A DNA stretch of 64,000 bases. Source: CBFIDA01 sp965661085 (lineage in GTDB: Bacteria > Pseudomonadota > Gammaproteobacteria > Comchoanobacterales > Comchoanobacteraceae). Made by a program: the position numbers and the translations under genes. The stretch spans positions 7,046 through 71,045 of the forward strand of contig CBFIDA010000008.1 in NCBI GenBank assembly GCA_965661085.1, read 5' to 3'. The notes below the pieces were generated by a model. That model had not been told where the DNA came from. It made no database searches and saw nothing but the letters and a program-made list of their open reading frames with translations. Positions 55,049 to 63,817 of this stretch are shown one piece after another; position 1 is the first letter of the stretch; every line of letters begins with the position of its first letter.

Positions 55049-56310
55049 TTATTGATTCGATTGCATGCGCATAGCATGCCCATGATCCACCACACAAGCG
55101 ACCATGGCATCCCCACAAATGTTGACGGCGGTCCGCATCATGTCCAGTGCTCGATCCACCCCCATGATCAAAGCGATGCCTTCAACAGGCAAACCCACCT
55201 GCTTCAGGACCATCGAGAGCGTGATCAGTCCGACTCCAGGCACCCCTGCAGTGCCAACAGAAGCCAATGTGGCCATGATCATCACCGTCATGTAGTCTGT
55301 CAATCCCATGGTCACATGAAAGGTTTGGGCAATGAATACGGTGGGACACCCTGCATGATGGCAGTTCCATCCATATTCAGCGTTGCACCCAGAGGCACAA
55401 CCAAAGCAGCTGCTTCATCCGAGACCCCCAAACGCTGGACCACTGTACGCAAAACCAAGGGCATGGCTGCGCTGCTGCTTGACACCCCAAAAGCAAAGAA
55501 CATCGGCGTACGCATAGTGCGATAAAAATCCAGCAATGGCCGCCCAATGATGTATAGGCAACACCCATACACCAGAAAAAGTTGACACAACAAGACCACA
55601 ACCACTGTCAAAAAATAATGCCCCAAAGACAAAACAGTGGCGAGGCCCGTTTGCAGCAACAAACGCCCCACCATACAAAATACCCCAAACGGTGCCAACT
55701 GCATGATGAGGGTCACCATCGCCATGAACACATGGTTCAGACAAGACAATACACGCTTGAGTGGTGTGATGTCTTGAGGCACATACAACATGGAAACACC
55801 AATAAAAAAAGCAAACACAATCACCTACAACATGTTGGCGCTGGCCATCGCTGCGAATGGGCGATGCGGAATCATCTGCAAAATGGTGTGCCAGGCATCC
55901 GGCGGGCTCGGTATATCTGGTGGTGGTGCCTGTAAGGCCACACCATGGCCGCCAACCTTGAACAACGTTGCAAACAATATGGCCAAACCCAATGCGACAC
56001 ATGTCGTCGCGAGATACATAAAAAACGTACGCCAGCCCATCGAGCCCAAATGCCGCACATTTTGCAGTTGGCTCAGCCCACATATGATCGACAACATCAC
56101 CACGGGCAAAACCACCATCTGAATCAATCTGACGAAAACAGTGCCGCCCCAGTCAAACCCATACAATAAAGCTTTGAACACGGCATGTTGTGCATGAAAA
56201 AACACATGACACACAACAGCAACACCAAGCGCCATCAAAAATGCAAGCATGAGGTTGCGCCCCAATGTGGCGCTTGTGTGGGTTCGTTGTGTTTTAAAGT
56301 ATTGCGTCAT
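55049..56310 (-). pseudogene. sodium/proton:dicarboxylate symporter (DAACS family), inactivated
   Basis: Three consecutive frames together make one symporter of the GltP/DctA family. The first runs from ATG 56310 to an in-frame TAG at 55825-55827 after MASANML; relatives have Gln there (NMLQVIVFA), so a CAG-to-TAG change is likely. The second (SSSAAMPLVL, NMDGTAI) ends in a frameshift at about 55343-55351, where one base is missing after GGTGTC. The third carries ATLASVGTAGVPGVG, the conserved helix 8 motif. Two independent lesions make read-through unlikely. It would have imported glutamate, aspartate or C4-dicarboxylates. Confidence 0.85.
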
Positions 56311-56504
56311 CCAACATCCATGGCGGTTATGCGTCGTTGTCATTTTAACAAAAGGGGCCCCTCAATGCACCCTCATTCACTTCTCGCATGGCACCGATCA
56401 TCCAAACCTTGCAACCTCGATCCATTGAGGAATGCATCGCATTGATTTGTTTTTACTTTAACCCAAATGGCGCCTGGCTTACACCAAACAGAGCCATCCA
56501 CTCA

Positions 56505-56533
56505 TTGATCTCCATAAGCATCTATTATAAAAT
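56505..56533 (+). promoter_or_regulatory. sigma-70 promoter of the F-box mini-gene
   Basis: TTGATC at 56505-56510 and TAAAAT at 56528-56533, spacing 17, in an AT-rich patch. The start would be about 56540, 24 bases before the ATG, with GGAGG between. Confidence 0.6.
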
Positions 56534-56563
56534 GAAAATATAAAAAGTCATGGAGGACACAAT

Positions 56564-56713
56564 ATGTTTTATGATTTACCCAGAGACGTGCAAAACAGCA
56601 TCACCAAATGCCTCAACATGAAGGATTTCATTGGTGCAAAAAAAATCTATGACGACCATCATCGTCAATTGGAAACCCTTAATCAAAAGTCATCACACAT
56701 GGAAGAGTGCTGA
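56564..56713 (+). CDS. 49-residue F-box-like protein
   Basis: ATG 56564, seven bases after a perfect GGAGG (56552-56556) and behind a good promoter. Residues 3-36 follow the F-box pattern: YDLPRDVQNSITKCLNMKDF gives LP-x-D-V-x3-I-x3-L-x3-DF, then AKKIYDDHH-x-QL. F-boxes bind Skp1 in eukaryotic SCF ubiquitin ligases; in bacteria they are known in effectors of Legionella and other intracellular species. Here almost nothing follows the F-box, just a polar tail of 13 residues. It may be a complete mini-protein, or the N-terminus of a lost larger effector. No secretion signal can be assigned. Confidence 0.6.
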   Translation: MFYDLPRDVQNSITKCLNMKDFIGAKKIYDDHHRQLETLNQKSSHMEEC

Positions 56714-56763
56714 ATGCAACATGCATGATGCAATGGCCCTTCAGATAAGTGATGATGGAGATC

Positions 56764-56791
56764 TTGCGATATCATTCAAATGCTCTACAAT
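56764..56791 (+). promoter_or_regulatory. promoter of the XRE/S24 regulator
   Basis: TTGCGA at 56764-56769 and TACAAT at 56786-56791, spacing 16; start near 56798, about 18 bases before the ATG. The regulator could bind here itself; the only nearby symmetry is short. Confidence 0.45.
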
Positions 56792-56815
56792 GTGATTTTT
56801 AGATAGAGCCGCACC

Positions 56816-57541
56816 ATGTCAGATGCACATATCTCAGACACACCCAAGCAAAAAAAATCACACCAAACTTGTGCTCAAGCACGCGCGGAACGACTGCGAA
56901 TGCTGAGACAAATGACTGGTTTGTCACGAGAAAAGGTGCATGACCGCTATGGAATCCCTCGGGGCACCTTACAAAATTGGGAATCAGCACGATTTGGAGG
57001 ATTGACCCAAAAAGGCGCCAATCTCATCATGATGGCCCTGCGCGCCGAGGGGGTTTACTGTGATTTACAATGGTTGTTGCATGGCATTGGACAAGCACCG
57101 AGGCTGTTGTCGGCATCTGGTATTACCGATGAAACCGCCAATCATGAAACACTCAAGGTCGATCCTTCTGAGTCTTCAACCATTGCCGAGGAATTGCTGT
57201 GTTTTAGAAACCACAATTCTCAGAGCACCGACATGATGGTGGTGGATGACAGCATGGCACCCAATTTCAACCCCGGTGATTACGTTGCTGGCAACAAACG
57301 GTTCTTACAAGAAATTCAGCACACCATTGGTTTGATTTGTATTGTACAAACGGCCGGTCATGGCACACTTATACGCTATGTGAAACAAGGCACCGAGCCC
57401 GATCACTATGATTTGATTGCTTCCAATCCTTTTGCAACATCCATACATCGGCCACATCTTTACAATGTGGCCTTACTCTCATCTGCACCTGTCATTTGGC
57501 ACAGAATCCCTAATGTTCCAACAGAGCGGATGATGCGATGA
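56816..57541 (+). CDS. XRE-type regulator with a LexA/CI-like S24 domain
   Basis: Residues about 20-92 form a helix-turn-helix (RMLRQMTGLSREKVHDRYG, then GTLQNWE) with an extra helical part. Residues 135-235 are a LexA/UmuD-type domain with the nucleophile Ser146 in VVDDSMAPNFNPGDYV. The position of the partner Lys (as in VKRL of LexA) reads LIRYV, i.e. Arg187, so self-cleavage is doubtful. 241 residues. Its stop overlaps the ubiH-like start (ATGA). It may sense something through the C-terminal domain without cleavage. No strong ribosome site. Confidence 0.75.
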   Translation: MSDAHISDTPKQKKSHQTCAQARAERLRMLRQMTGLSREKVHDRYGIPRGTLQNWESARFGGLTQKGANLIMMALRAEGVYCDLQWLLHGIGQAPRLLSASGITDETANHETLKVDPSESSTIAEELLCFRNHNSQSTDMMVVDDSMAPNFNPGDYVAGNKRFLQEIQHTIGLICIVQTAGHGTLIRYVKQGTEPDHYDLIASNPFATSIHRPHLYNVALLSSAPVIWHRIPNVPTERMMR

Positions 57542-58734
57542 CAGATCATCACACAGACATTGTCATCGTCGGAGGTGGCTTGGTTGGCATGACTTTTGCT
57601 TGTTTGATGGCCGATGCCAATCATCGCATCGTGCTGTTGGACCGTTGTCATGCGCCAGACCCAATGCCCACGGCAACCATGGGGCGGGTGCATGCCTACA
57701 ACATCGCCTCACAACATCTGCTCCAATCACTCGATGTTTGGTCTCGCATCCCTCAGATTGCCTGCGCACCGTTTCAATGTATGCAAGTCACCGCTTTTGG
57801 GAAGCGCCCTGAGCTGACCATTACCGCGAAAGACATTGCGCACACTCACCTAGGACATTTTATACCCAGTGATGTGGTACGCGCTGCATTGTATGAAGCG
57901 TTAAAGACCAGGCCCAATGTGCATTGCATATGGCAAGACACTCCCATTGGGCTTCACAATCAACATGATGGCATCATCCTTGAAAGCCGACAACACAGGA
58001 TACACGCTAAAATTCTGGTTGGTGCCGATGGCGGTCGATCCTGGGTAAGATCACAAACACCCATTCGTTTTCGCACCCATGCTTATCATCAACGCTGTAT
58101 GGTTGGTTATGTTGAATTTGAAGGGGATCATCAACAAACAGCATGGCAACGCTTTCTGCCCACTGGGCCCATCGGCCTGCTGCCGCTCAACCAAAATCGT
58201 TTCTCTCTGGCATGGTCATTGGACGACAAGCTGGCAAAAACCTATCAAAATCTTGATGATGGCGCGTTTTTAAAACTCGTATTTGCCCAAAAATTACCAC
58301 CAAGCATTCATGCCCTGACACAGATCTCACAGCGTAAAGATTTTCCCCTACTGGCTCTGCATGCGCACCAGTATGACCATAATCGTACCGTATTGATTGG
58401 AGATGCTGCCCACGCCATTCATCCATTGGCGGGACTGGGCCTCAACCTTGGCTTGCGTGACGCACAAACTCTTGCTGTGGCACTGCAACGCCATGGCATG
58501 CATCACTTTCGTGATGCATTTGATACATATGCACAACAACGAAGGCCGCAAAACGCTGTGTTCATGCACGGCATGACCGCATTTAACAGCATCTTCCGTC
58601 ACACGAATCACTTGAGCCAGGCCCTACAAAATTTGGCATTGACCACCCCGCAATACTTACCCTGGCTTAAACGCGCATTGGGCTTGTATGCTACACATTT
58701 GGACAGCGATGAGATTTGGTGTAAAACACGCTGA
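57538..58734 (+). CDS. UbiH/UbiF/VisC/COQ6-family FAD monooxygenase
   Basis: Hydroxylase of the ubiquinone ring. FAD-binding motifs: VIVGGGLVGM at the N-terminus, VGADGGRSWVR near residue 160, and GDAAHAIHPLAGLGLNLGLRDA near residue 285. 398 residues, matching the family. Which ring position it hydroxylates (UbiH, UbiI or UbiF) cannot be told, and family members here may be broad. Four-base overlap with the preceding regulator is unusual for ubi genes and suggests regulated expression. Confidence 0.85.
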   Translation: MTDHHTDIVIVGGGLVGMTFACLMADANHRIVLLDRCHAPDPMPTATMGRVHAYNIASQHLLQSLDVWSRIPQIACAPFQCMQVTAFGKRPELTITAKDIAHTHLGHFIPSDVVRAALYEALKTRPNVHCIWQDTPIGLHNQHDGIILESRQHRIHAKILVGADGGRSWVRSQTPIRFRTHAYHQRCMVGYVEFEGDHQQTAWQRFLPTGPIGLLPLNQNRFSLAWSLDDKLAKTYQNLDDGAFLKLVFAQKLPPSIHALTQISQRKDFPLLALHAHQYDHNRTVLIGDAAHAIHPLAGLGLNLGLRDAQTLAVALQRHGMHHFRDAFDTYAQQRRPQNAVFMHGMTAFNSIFRHTNHLSQALQNLALTTPQYLPWLKRALGLYATHLDSDEIWCKTR

Positions 58735-58751
58735 TAACCCGCACACATGGT

Positions 58752-59429
58752 TCACTGCAGAGGCAGCCGATTCAGCGCATGAAAAACATGACGTGCATGC
58801 CCTAGGCGTGCAGCGCGCCGCTGATATTTGGTTTCAAGTTGTTTACAATAGGCATCATAAACAGGCGGACAATCTACCAGCTCAAAACCAGACTGCGCGA
58901 AGCATTCAGCAATGTGCAACCCATAATCGTCATGATCCGTGATCACATGCAACCACCCGTCTTGCTGCATCAACGGTGACAAGCTTGCCAACCATGCACG
59001 TTGCACCAAACGGCGCTTGTGATGTCTTACCTTGGACCATGGATCGGGGTACAACAGCTGCACTGCAGCCAACGTCTGGTCAGGCACATGCTGCAACACT
59101 TCCATCACGTCATCTTGCACCAAAACCACATTCTGGTGGCCAGCTGAGGCCAGCTTTTGTATGGCCGAGGCAATGCCTGCAGGATAGACTTCAACCCCAA
59201 TGATCAAATGATCAGGCAGCGCACTGGCCAAAGCCAGCAAAGAATCGCCCATCCCAAAACCAATGTCCATCACAATCTTGGCAGACGTTGCTGCAATCAA
59301 TGCTGGCAATGCTGTGGGTGACTGACAACAGGCATGGGCCTCCAAATCAGACAATGTGGCTTTTTGAGAAGGTGTCAAACGACCCTGCCGACGCACAAAA
59401 CTTTTAATGGTTCTTGGCGAATGTGACAT
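58752..59429 (-). CDS. trmB: tRNA (guanine-N7-)-methyltransferase TrmB
   Basis: Makes m7G at position 46 of tRNA. N-terminal SFVRRQGRLTPSQK, motif I MDIGFGMGDSLL, IIGVEVYPAG, and the catalytic loop YPDPWSKVRHHKRRLVQ all fit. The C-terminal TKYQRRAARLGH is the usual end. 225 residues (E. coli 239). This is the canonical enzyme; a divergent relative is at 49551-50255. Confidence 0.95.
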   Translation of the reverse strand: MSHSPRTIKSFVRRQGRLTPSQKATLSDLEAHACCQSPTALPALIAATSAKIVMDIGFGMGDSLLALASALPDHLIIGVEVYPAGIASAIQKLASAGHQNVVLVQDDVMEVLQHVPDQTLAAVQLLYPDPWSKVRHHKRRLVQRAWLASLSPLMQQDGWLHVITDHDDYGLHIAECFAQSGFELVDCPPVYDAYCKQLETKYQRRAARLGHARHVFHALNRLPLQ

Positions 59430-59586
59430 TTTTGATCCAATTCAAGCTCAAAGAAACCATAGCACACTTGATGACGATTACAACCATACGCAATCGGAAG
59501 TTGCCTCCCAAACACCCAGGGCCATCTCAACAAAATTCATCAAATATTTGCATATATCTGTGGCCATTTGCCATTTTTGGTTCAAA

Positions 59587-59757
59587 ATGATGTTTGAATT
59601 TCTTACAACAGAGAACGCATGGATGGCGTTCTTCAAAGAAGCACTCGATCACATGATATTGAAATATCACACTTCATTTTACACGTGGCATTTTTCACTA
59701 CCATTTCTGGTTGGGATCGTGATTTTCTGGCGACATTTAAATGTTAAATTTTCATGA
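59587..59757 (+). CDS. possible small membrane protein
   Basis: A 56-codon frame with a soluble amphipathic start (FEFLTTENAWMAFFKEALDH) and one C-terminal hydrophobic helix (FSLPFLVGIVIFW) followed by a basic tail. It ends 77 bases before asmA. No ribosome site is seen, so it may be chance, though the sequence looks protein-like. Confidence 0.3.
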   Translation: MMFEFLTTENAWMAFFKEALDHMILKYHTSFYTWHFSLPFLVGIVIFWRHLNVKFS

Positions 59758-59834
59758 AGAAACTCTATCCTTAAATTGGAATGGCATTGACAGCATGTTG
59801 ACAAAATTGCATCATGGCCTTGGAGGAACGCAAC

Positions 59835-61679
59835 ATGGTCAAAAAACTTGGTTGGATTTGTTTGGCTGGATTGTTGTCTTGTTTGATTGTAGCCATGGTT
59901 GCCATGACCACGCTTAAGCACATTTCTCCACAAATGTTCAAATCCAAAATTCATACGATTGTCAACCAGAAAACCGCTCAAACTTTGATCATGGACGGTG
60001 AAGCACATTGGTCACTTTTTCCTTGGGTTGGGTTCATCGTGCATGATGTTGCAATCACCAACCACAATCCTGACTACACACTCGATGTGTCGGCCCCAAA
60101 AATAGAAGTGCACATCAGCCCCTTGTCCCTGTTAATCGGCCATATTGGCATTGAAGCCGTCAGACTGATCCAACCCAAAGCCACCATGCATTTGCATCAG
60201 CCCAGCGTCAAATATTTGCCATTGTTCTCTGCATTCTCATTGCTGCCCAAAGAGCTGGCTGCACAATTTGACCTCATCAATAGCCCCAATCTGTCTTTAG
60301 ACGCTGGCTTCAACTTCGACATCCTCCAAGGACAACTGACCGCATCAACCGATCACCGTCGTGTGCAGCTGTCTCAGTTCAATGCCCACGCCAACCACAT
60401 TCAAGACACCAATCCATACTCTCTGAGTTTTGAAGGCATTTATCGCGATCAAACCAGTCACCAACCCCCACAACCGGTCCATTTCAGCACCTTGATCCAC
60501 AATACCCCCGACCATTATGCCTTCAACAACAGCCACTTGATCATCGATTACACCTCACCCAATCACACAAAATCGGTTTGGCAGCTGAATGGCGATGTAC
60601 ACATCACACATGACCTCTCTCACATTCAAATGACCCATTTGGTTGCCAGCACTGCCGAGTTTCGCGCTCAAGGACAATGGTCGATCGATGGGGACATGCA
60701 ACACATGCATGGCCATGTTTCAGCACCTCCCTTTAACTGCAGAGGGGTGCTTAAAAATTTTGACATCGATGTTGATGCCCAGGACCCCCATCGTTTGACC
60801 CACTGCACTGGGCATCTGGACTTTGCACCAACGGATATTAAATTTCGTGGCCAAATTGATGATGTTGCGCTGCAGGGGGTGTATCATGCCAATCATGCTT
60901 ACCCAAATCATCTGCACCTCAACACCCTTGACCTGAAGCCTTTGCTTCCTAGTGCCACACTTGTAAGCAAACCAACACTTCATCCACTGCAGTCCATGTT
61001 CAATCTGTTTGATGTCATTGACATGGACACGTTGCGTTTTGGTGCACTACAGGGCCATCAACAACATTGCGTCAAACAGGGCACACGACACCATTGCCAC
61101 ATGAGCATGTTTTTGGATGGCCAACTCGATGGCATCATTGCTCCCAACCAGGACAATGGTTTGGGCTGGACCATAGCGTTGTCTGGTCAACACATCACTC
61201 TAATGCCTCTGCTTGCACTGCTGCCAAACATCAAAGGATTTTCAACCATGGGCACCATTTCTGGCACAACTCAAATCCATTTCATGCCTCAAGCTTCCAA
61301 ACATCAGGCATCACTGACTTACCAAGGCAATTGCCAATCGTCTGCCATTGACAGCAGAGGTTTTTCCTTTCAACAACAATTCATGCATCCAGAACATCAT
61401 CATGCTTTTCTGAAGCTGCAACCCAGTCATGAGGAACATTTTCAACACCTCAGCATGCACTTCAACGGTGTCAATGAAGCCGTCTCGATCGATCAAATGA
61501 AAGTCAAGACAAACAGCTACAGCACTGCAACACAGGGGTTTATTGACCTAAACTCTGGCGCATTGAGTTTTAAAATGCATGTACAAGGTCGCATGCCTGA
61601 AATACCGAACGCAGCCTACCGAATCTTAGGCACTTGGCCCAATTATCTAAGATTGATCAAAGACCTCTCCACACACTGA
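59835..61679 (+). CDS. asmA: AsmA family protein
   Basis: AsmA-like proteins are inner-membrane-anchored, with a long periplasmic repeating beta-groove, and are linked to phospholipid transport to the outer membrane. One N-terminal helix (residues 5-28), then DGEAHWSLFPWVGFIVHDVAI and the C-terminal VKTNSYSTATQGFIDLNSGAL region with the family spacing. ATG 59835 lies eight bases after GGAGG. 614 residues (E. coli 617). First of the conserved asmA-mutY-yggX order. Confidence 0.88.
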   Translation: MVKKLGWICLAGLLSCLIVAMVAMTTLKHISPQMFKSKIHTIVNQKTAQTLIMDGEAHWSLFPWVGFIVHDVAITNHNPDYTLDVSAPKIEVHISPLSLLIGHIGIEAVRLIQPKATMHLHQPSVKYLPLFSAFSLLPKELAAQFDLINSPNLSLDAGFNFDILQGQLTASTDHRRVQLSQFNAHANHIQDTNPYSLSFEGIYRDQTSHQPPQPVHFSTLIHNTPDHYAFNNSHLIIDYTSPNHTKSVWQLNGDVHITHDLSHIQMTHLVASTAEFRAQGQWSIDGDMQHMHGHVSAPPFNCRGVLKNFDIDVDAQDPHRLTHCTGHLDFAPTDIKFRGQIDDVALQGVYHANHAYPNHLHLNTLDLKPLLPSATLVSKPTLHPLQSMFNLFDVIDMDTLRFGALQGHQQHCVKQGTRHHCHMSMFLDGQLDGIIAPNQDNGLGWTIALSGQHITLMPLLALLPNIKGFSTMGTISGTTQIHFMPQASKHQASLTYQGNCQSSAIDSRGFSFQQQFMHPEHHHAFLKLQPSHEEHFQHLSMHFNGVNEAVSIDQMKVKTNSYSTATQGFIDLNSGALSFKMHVQGRMPEIPNAAYRILGTWPNYLRLIKDLSTH

Positions 61680-61689
61680 TGATGCGACA

Positions 61690-62760
61690 ATGAAAATACG
61701 GCCTTTGGATGACTTTGCTGCAGTGTTATGCCAATGGCAACGCGCGCATGGTCGTCATGATTTGCCATGGCAACAGCCAAAATTTGAGCCTTATCGGGTT
61801 TGGATCTCAGAAATCATGCTGCAACAAACACAGGTTCAAACAGTGTGTGGCTATTTTGAGCGGTTCATGGCGCGTTGGCCAAACTTGATGACTTTGGCCA
61901 ACGCTCATGAGGATGAAGTGCTACAAGCCTGGAGTGGTCTTGGTTATTATCGTCGTGCCCGTCATTTGTATGCGGCCGCCATACAAATGGCTGAAACTTT
62001 TGGTCAAGTGCCAGACACCCTGGATGCTTTGATGGCATTGCCTGGGGTCGGTCGCTCCACTGCCGGTGCCATTTTATCGCTGGGCTTCAACCAAAGTGCA
62101 CCCATCTTAGATGGCAATGTTAAAAGAGTCTTTGCACGACTTCATGGTGTATCCACGCCTCCCAATGAACGTGCTACTGAAAAGGCACTTTGGCAACTGG
62201 CCGATCACTATGTCCAACATGACCAACCTGGCGCACACAATCAAGCGTTGATGGATTTGGGAGCAACACTGTGTACCCCCAAGCACCCCAGCTGTCTTGA
62301 TTGCCCATTTCAATCATGCTGTCATGCACATCAACACAACATGACCACCATCCTGCCAAAAAGCTTGCCCAAAAAACCCAAAAAAAAGCACACGCTGACG
62401 CTGTTCTTGGTACAATACCAAGATGTCTTTTGGTTGACGCAAAGGCCTTCTGACGGCTTGTGGGCAAAATATTGGTGTTTCCCTGAAGCCACCGAAACAT
62501 GGCGTGATGGTCTATTCAATCGCCTTCAGCATGATGTGGACACCTGTCATGAGCTGCCCCCTTTTTCACATCAGCTCACACACATCCAATTTCAAATACA
62601 GCCCATATGGCTCATATGTCACACACGCCCCCGCCTTGAAACCCTTGATTCCAATGGTCATTGGTTTGACATCGCGTCGTTCGCATCTCTGGCACTGCCA
62701 AAACCGGTAGAAAAATGTTTGAAAGCATTGGCAGCCTGGCAACAAGACCATGAACAGTAA
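61690..62760 (+). CDS. mutY: adenine DNA glycosylase MutY
   Basis: Removes A mispaired with 8-oxoG. SEIMLQQTQVQT holds the catalytic Glu, LPGVGRSTAGAIL the helix-hairpin-helix, LDGNVKRV the catalytic Asp. The [4Fe-4S] cysteines are C-x6-C-x2-C-x5-C (CTPKHPSC, CPFQSCC). A NUDIX-like C-terminal domain follows from about residue 230. 356 residues (E. coli 350). 10 bases after asmA. Confidence 0.96.
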   Translation: MKIRPLDDFAAVLCQWQRAHGRHDLPWQQPKFEPYRVWISEIMLQQTQVQTVCGYFERFMARWPNLMTLANAHEDEVLQAWSGLGYYRRARHLYAAAIQMAETFGQVPDTLDALMALPGVGRSTAGAILSLGFNQSAPILDGNVKRVFARLHGVSTPPNERATEKALWQLADHYVQHDQPGAHNQALMDLGATLCTPKHPSCLDCPFQSCCHAHQHNMTTILPKSLPKKPKKKHTLTLFLVQYQDVFWLTQRPSDGLWAKYWCFPEATETWRDGLFNRLQHDVDTCHELPPFSHQLTHIQFQIQPIWLICHTRPRLETLDSNGHWFDIASFASLALPKPVEKCLKALAAWQQDHEQ

Positions 62761-62933
62761 GACTACCCCTATGCTGATGTGTTGCCATACAACGCTTGCT
62801 TTCAAGACACCTACCCACGCTCAAAAGGCCTCAATCGAGGCACTTCAAGCACATGTGTTCCCTATGTCAGAAAGTTCTGATACAGTGAGTAGGTTGGATG
62901 TTTGATCTTGTCTACATGTGAGCCCCCACCATG

Positions 62934-63215
62934 ATGTCTAAAAAAATATTTTGCACCAAACTACAAGCTGAGTTAGAAGCTTTACCCATGCAGCCTTTAC
63001 CAGGTCCCTTGGGTGAAAAAATTCATCAATCGATTTCTAAAAAGGCTTGGCAAGCTTGGCTCAGCCACCAAACCATGCTGATCAACGAGTATCGATTGAA
63101 TTTGATGGATGCCAAAGCGAAAGCTTTTCTCCACGAAGAAATGGAAAAGTTCTTTTTTGGCGAATCCTCAGCACCGCCACCTGGATTTGTGCCCAAAAAA
63201 CCAGATGACAGTTGA
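62934..63215 (+). CDS. yggX: YggX, Fe(2+)-trafficking protein
   Basis: Small protein linked to iron-sulfur cluster protection and often encoded after mutY. MSKKIFCTKLQ matches the N-terminus with its conserved Cys, and then ISKKAWQAWLSHQTMLINEYRLNLMD is nearly identical in pattern to E. coli YggX. 93 residues (E. coli 91). The Met one codon earlier (62931) is equally possible. 170 bases after mutY in which only a weak inverted repeat is seen. Confidence 0.93.
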   Translation: MSKKIFCTKLQAELEALPMQPLPGPLGEKIHQSISKKAWQAWLSHQTMLINEYRLNLMDAKAKAFLHEEMEKFFFGESSAPPPGFVPKKPDDS

Positions 63216-63299
63216 ACTTTCTAACCACAGACCTAGCCTGCCATCGATCTTTTTTGTTGCAGTACTGGTTTGTATGGCGTGATCCCTTACATTTTTTAC

Positions 63300-63328
63300 T
63301 TGACGATGGGGGGATGGATCGCTTTAAT
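63300..63328 (+). promoter_or_regulatory. promoter of tRNA-Phe
   Basis: TTGACG at 63300-63305 and TTTAAT at 63323-63328 with spacing 17. The start would be a few bases before the tRNA at 63341. Confidence 0.6.
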
Positions 63329-63340
63329 GATCAAATGTGT

Positions 63341-63416
63341 GGCCAGATAGCTCAGTTGGTAGAGCAGTGGACTGAAAATCCTCGTGTCGGCAGTTCGATT
63401 CTGCCTCTGGCCACCA
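63341..63416 (+). tRNA. tRNA-Phe (GAA)
   Basis: A 76-base cloverleaf with acceptor GGCCAGA/TCTGGCC, discriminator A and an encoded CCA. The anticodon loop CTGAAAA gives GAA, the D arm is AGCTCAGTTGGTAGAGC and the T arm is AGTTCGATTCT. The rest of the loop region fits Phe. Confidence 0.96.
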
Positions 63417-63448
63417 TCGCTTTAAAACAATAATCGCGCGGTACGTTT

Positions 63449-63814
63449 ATGGATTTTGCTCGCATCAATGGTTTGTTTAAATTGCTCTTGGCATTGTGCA
63501 CGGTGCTTTGTACTTTGGGGTGTCCCTCTGCCTTTGCAGACAATCCATTTCAACTGGACATTGTCAATCATTCATCCAACATGATGTATTTCCACACAGC
63601 CGACCACCGCCATTTCAGTTTGATGCCTCACGACCATTTTTGGGCCAAGACTCTACCGATTGGATCCTTACAGTACGGTTACTTTGATGTTGAAAACAAG
63701 GTTTTGATTCAAATTGACACACCGCAACATTTCAATCACCAAAAACAACTGTGGATCAAATGTGTCGATGATTCAAAAACCAATCGCCCTACTTGTCAAT
63801 TCAGCGGCACATAA
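63449..63814 (+). CDS. small secreted protein of unknown function
   Basis: 121 residues with a signal peptide (residues 1-30, cleavage at AFA-D). The mature part is about 90 residues, with many His, aromatic residues and two cysteines near the end (WIKCVDD, TCQFSG). The pattern suggests a compact beta-sandwich, perhaps disulfide-bonded. Not recognised. It starts 33 bases after tRNA-Phe and ends just before murI. It resembles the secreted unknown at 207-601 only in general style. Confidence 0.6.
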   Translation: MDFARINGLFKLLLALCTVLCTLGCPSAFADNPFQLDIVNHSSNMMYFHTADHRHFSLMPHDHFWAKTLPIGSLQYGYFDVENKVLIQIDTPQHFNHQKQLWIKCVDDSKTNRPTCQFSGT

Positions 63815-63817
63815 CAC

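Noticed and set aside
55825..55827. Possible recoding of TAG as Gln
   Set aside because: TAG ends rodA normally in this window, and the same symporter gene also has a frameshift, so decay is the simpler reading.
62828..62841. Inverted repeat GCCTC-AATC-GAGGC with a short T-run on the minus strand
   Set aside because: No minus-strand gene ends there, and on the plus strand there is no T-run, so I do not call a terminator.
62750..62905. 51-codon frame overlapping the end of mutY
   Set aside because: No ribosome site, no recognisable features, overlaps mutY; probably chance.
63212..63433. 73-codon frame across tRNA-Phe
   Set aside because: It covers the tRNA gene and its promoter, so it is not coding.
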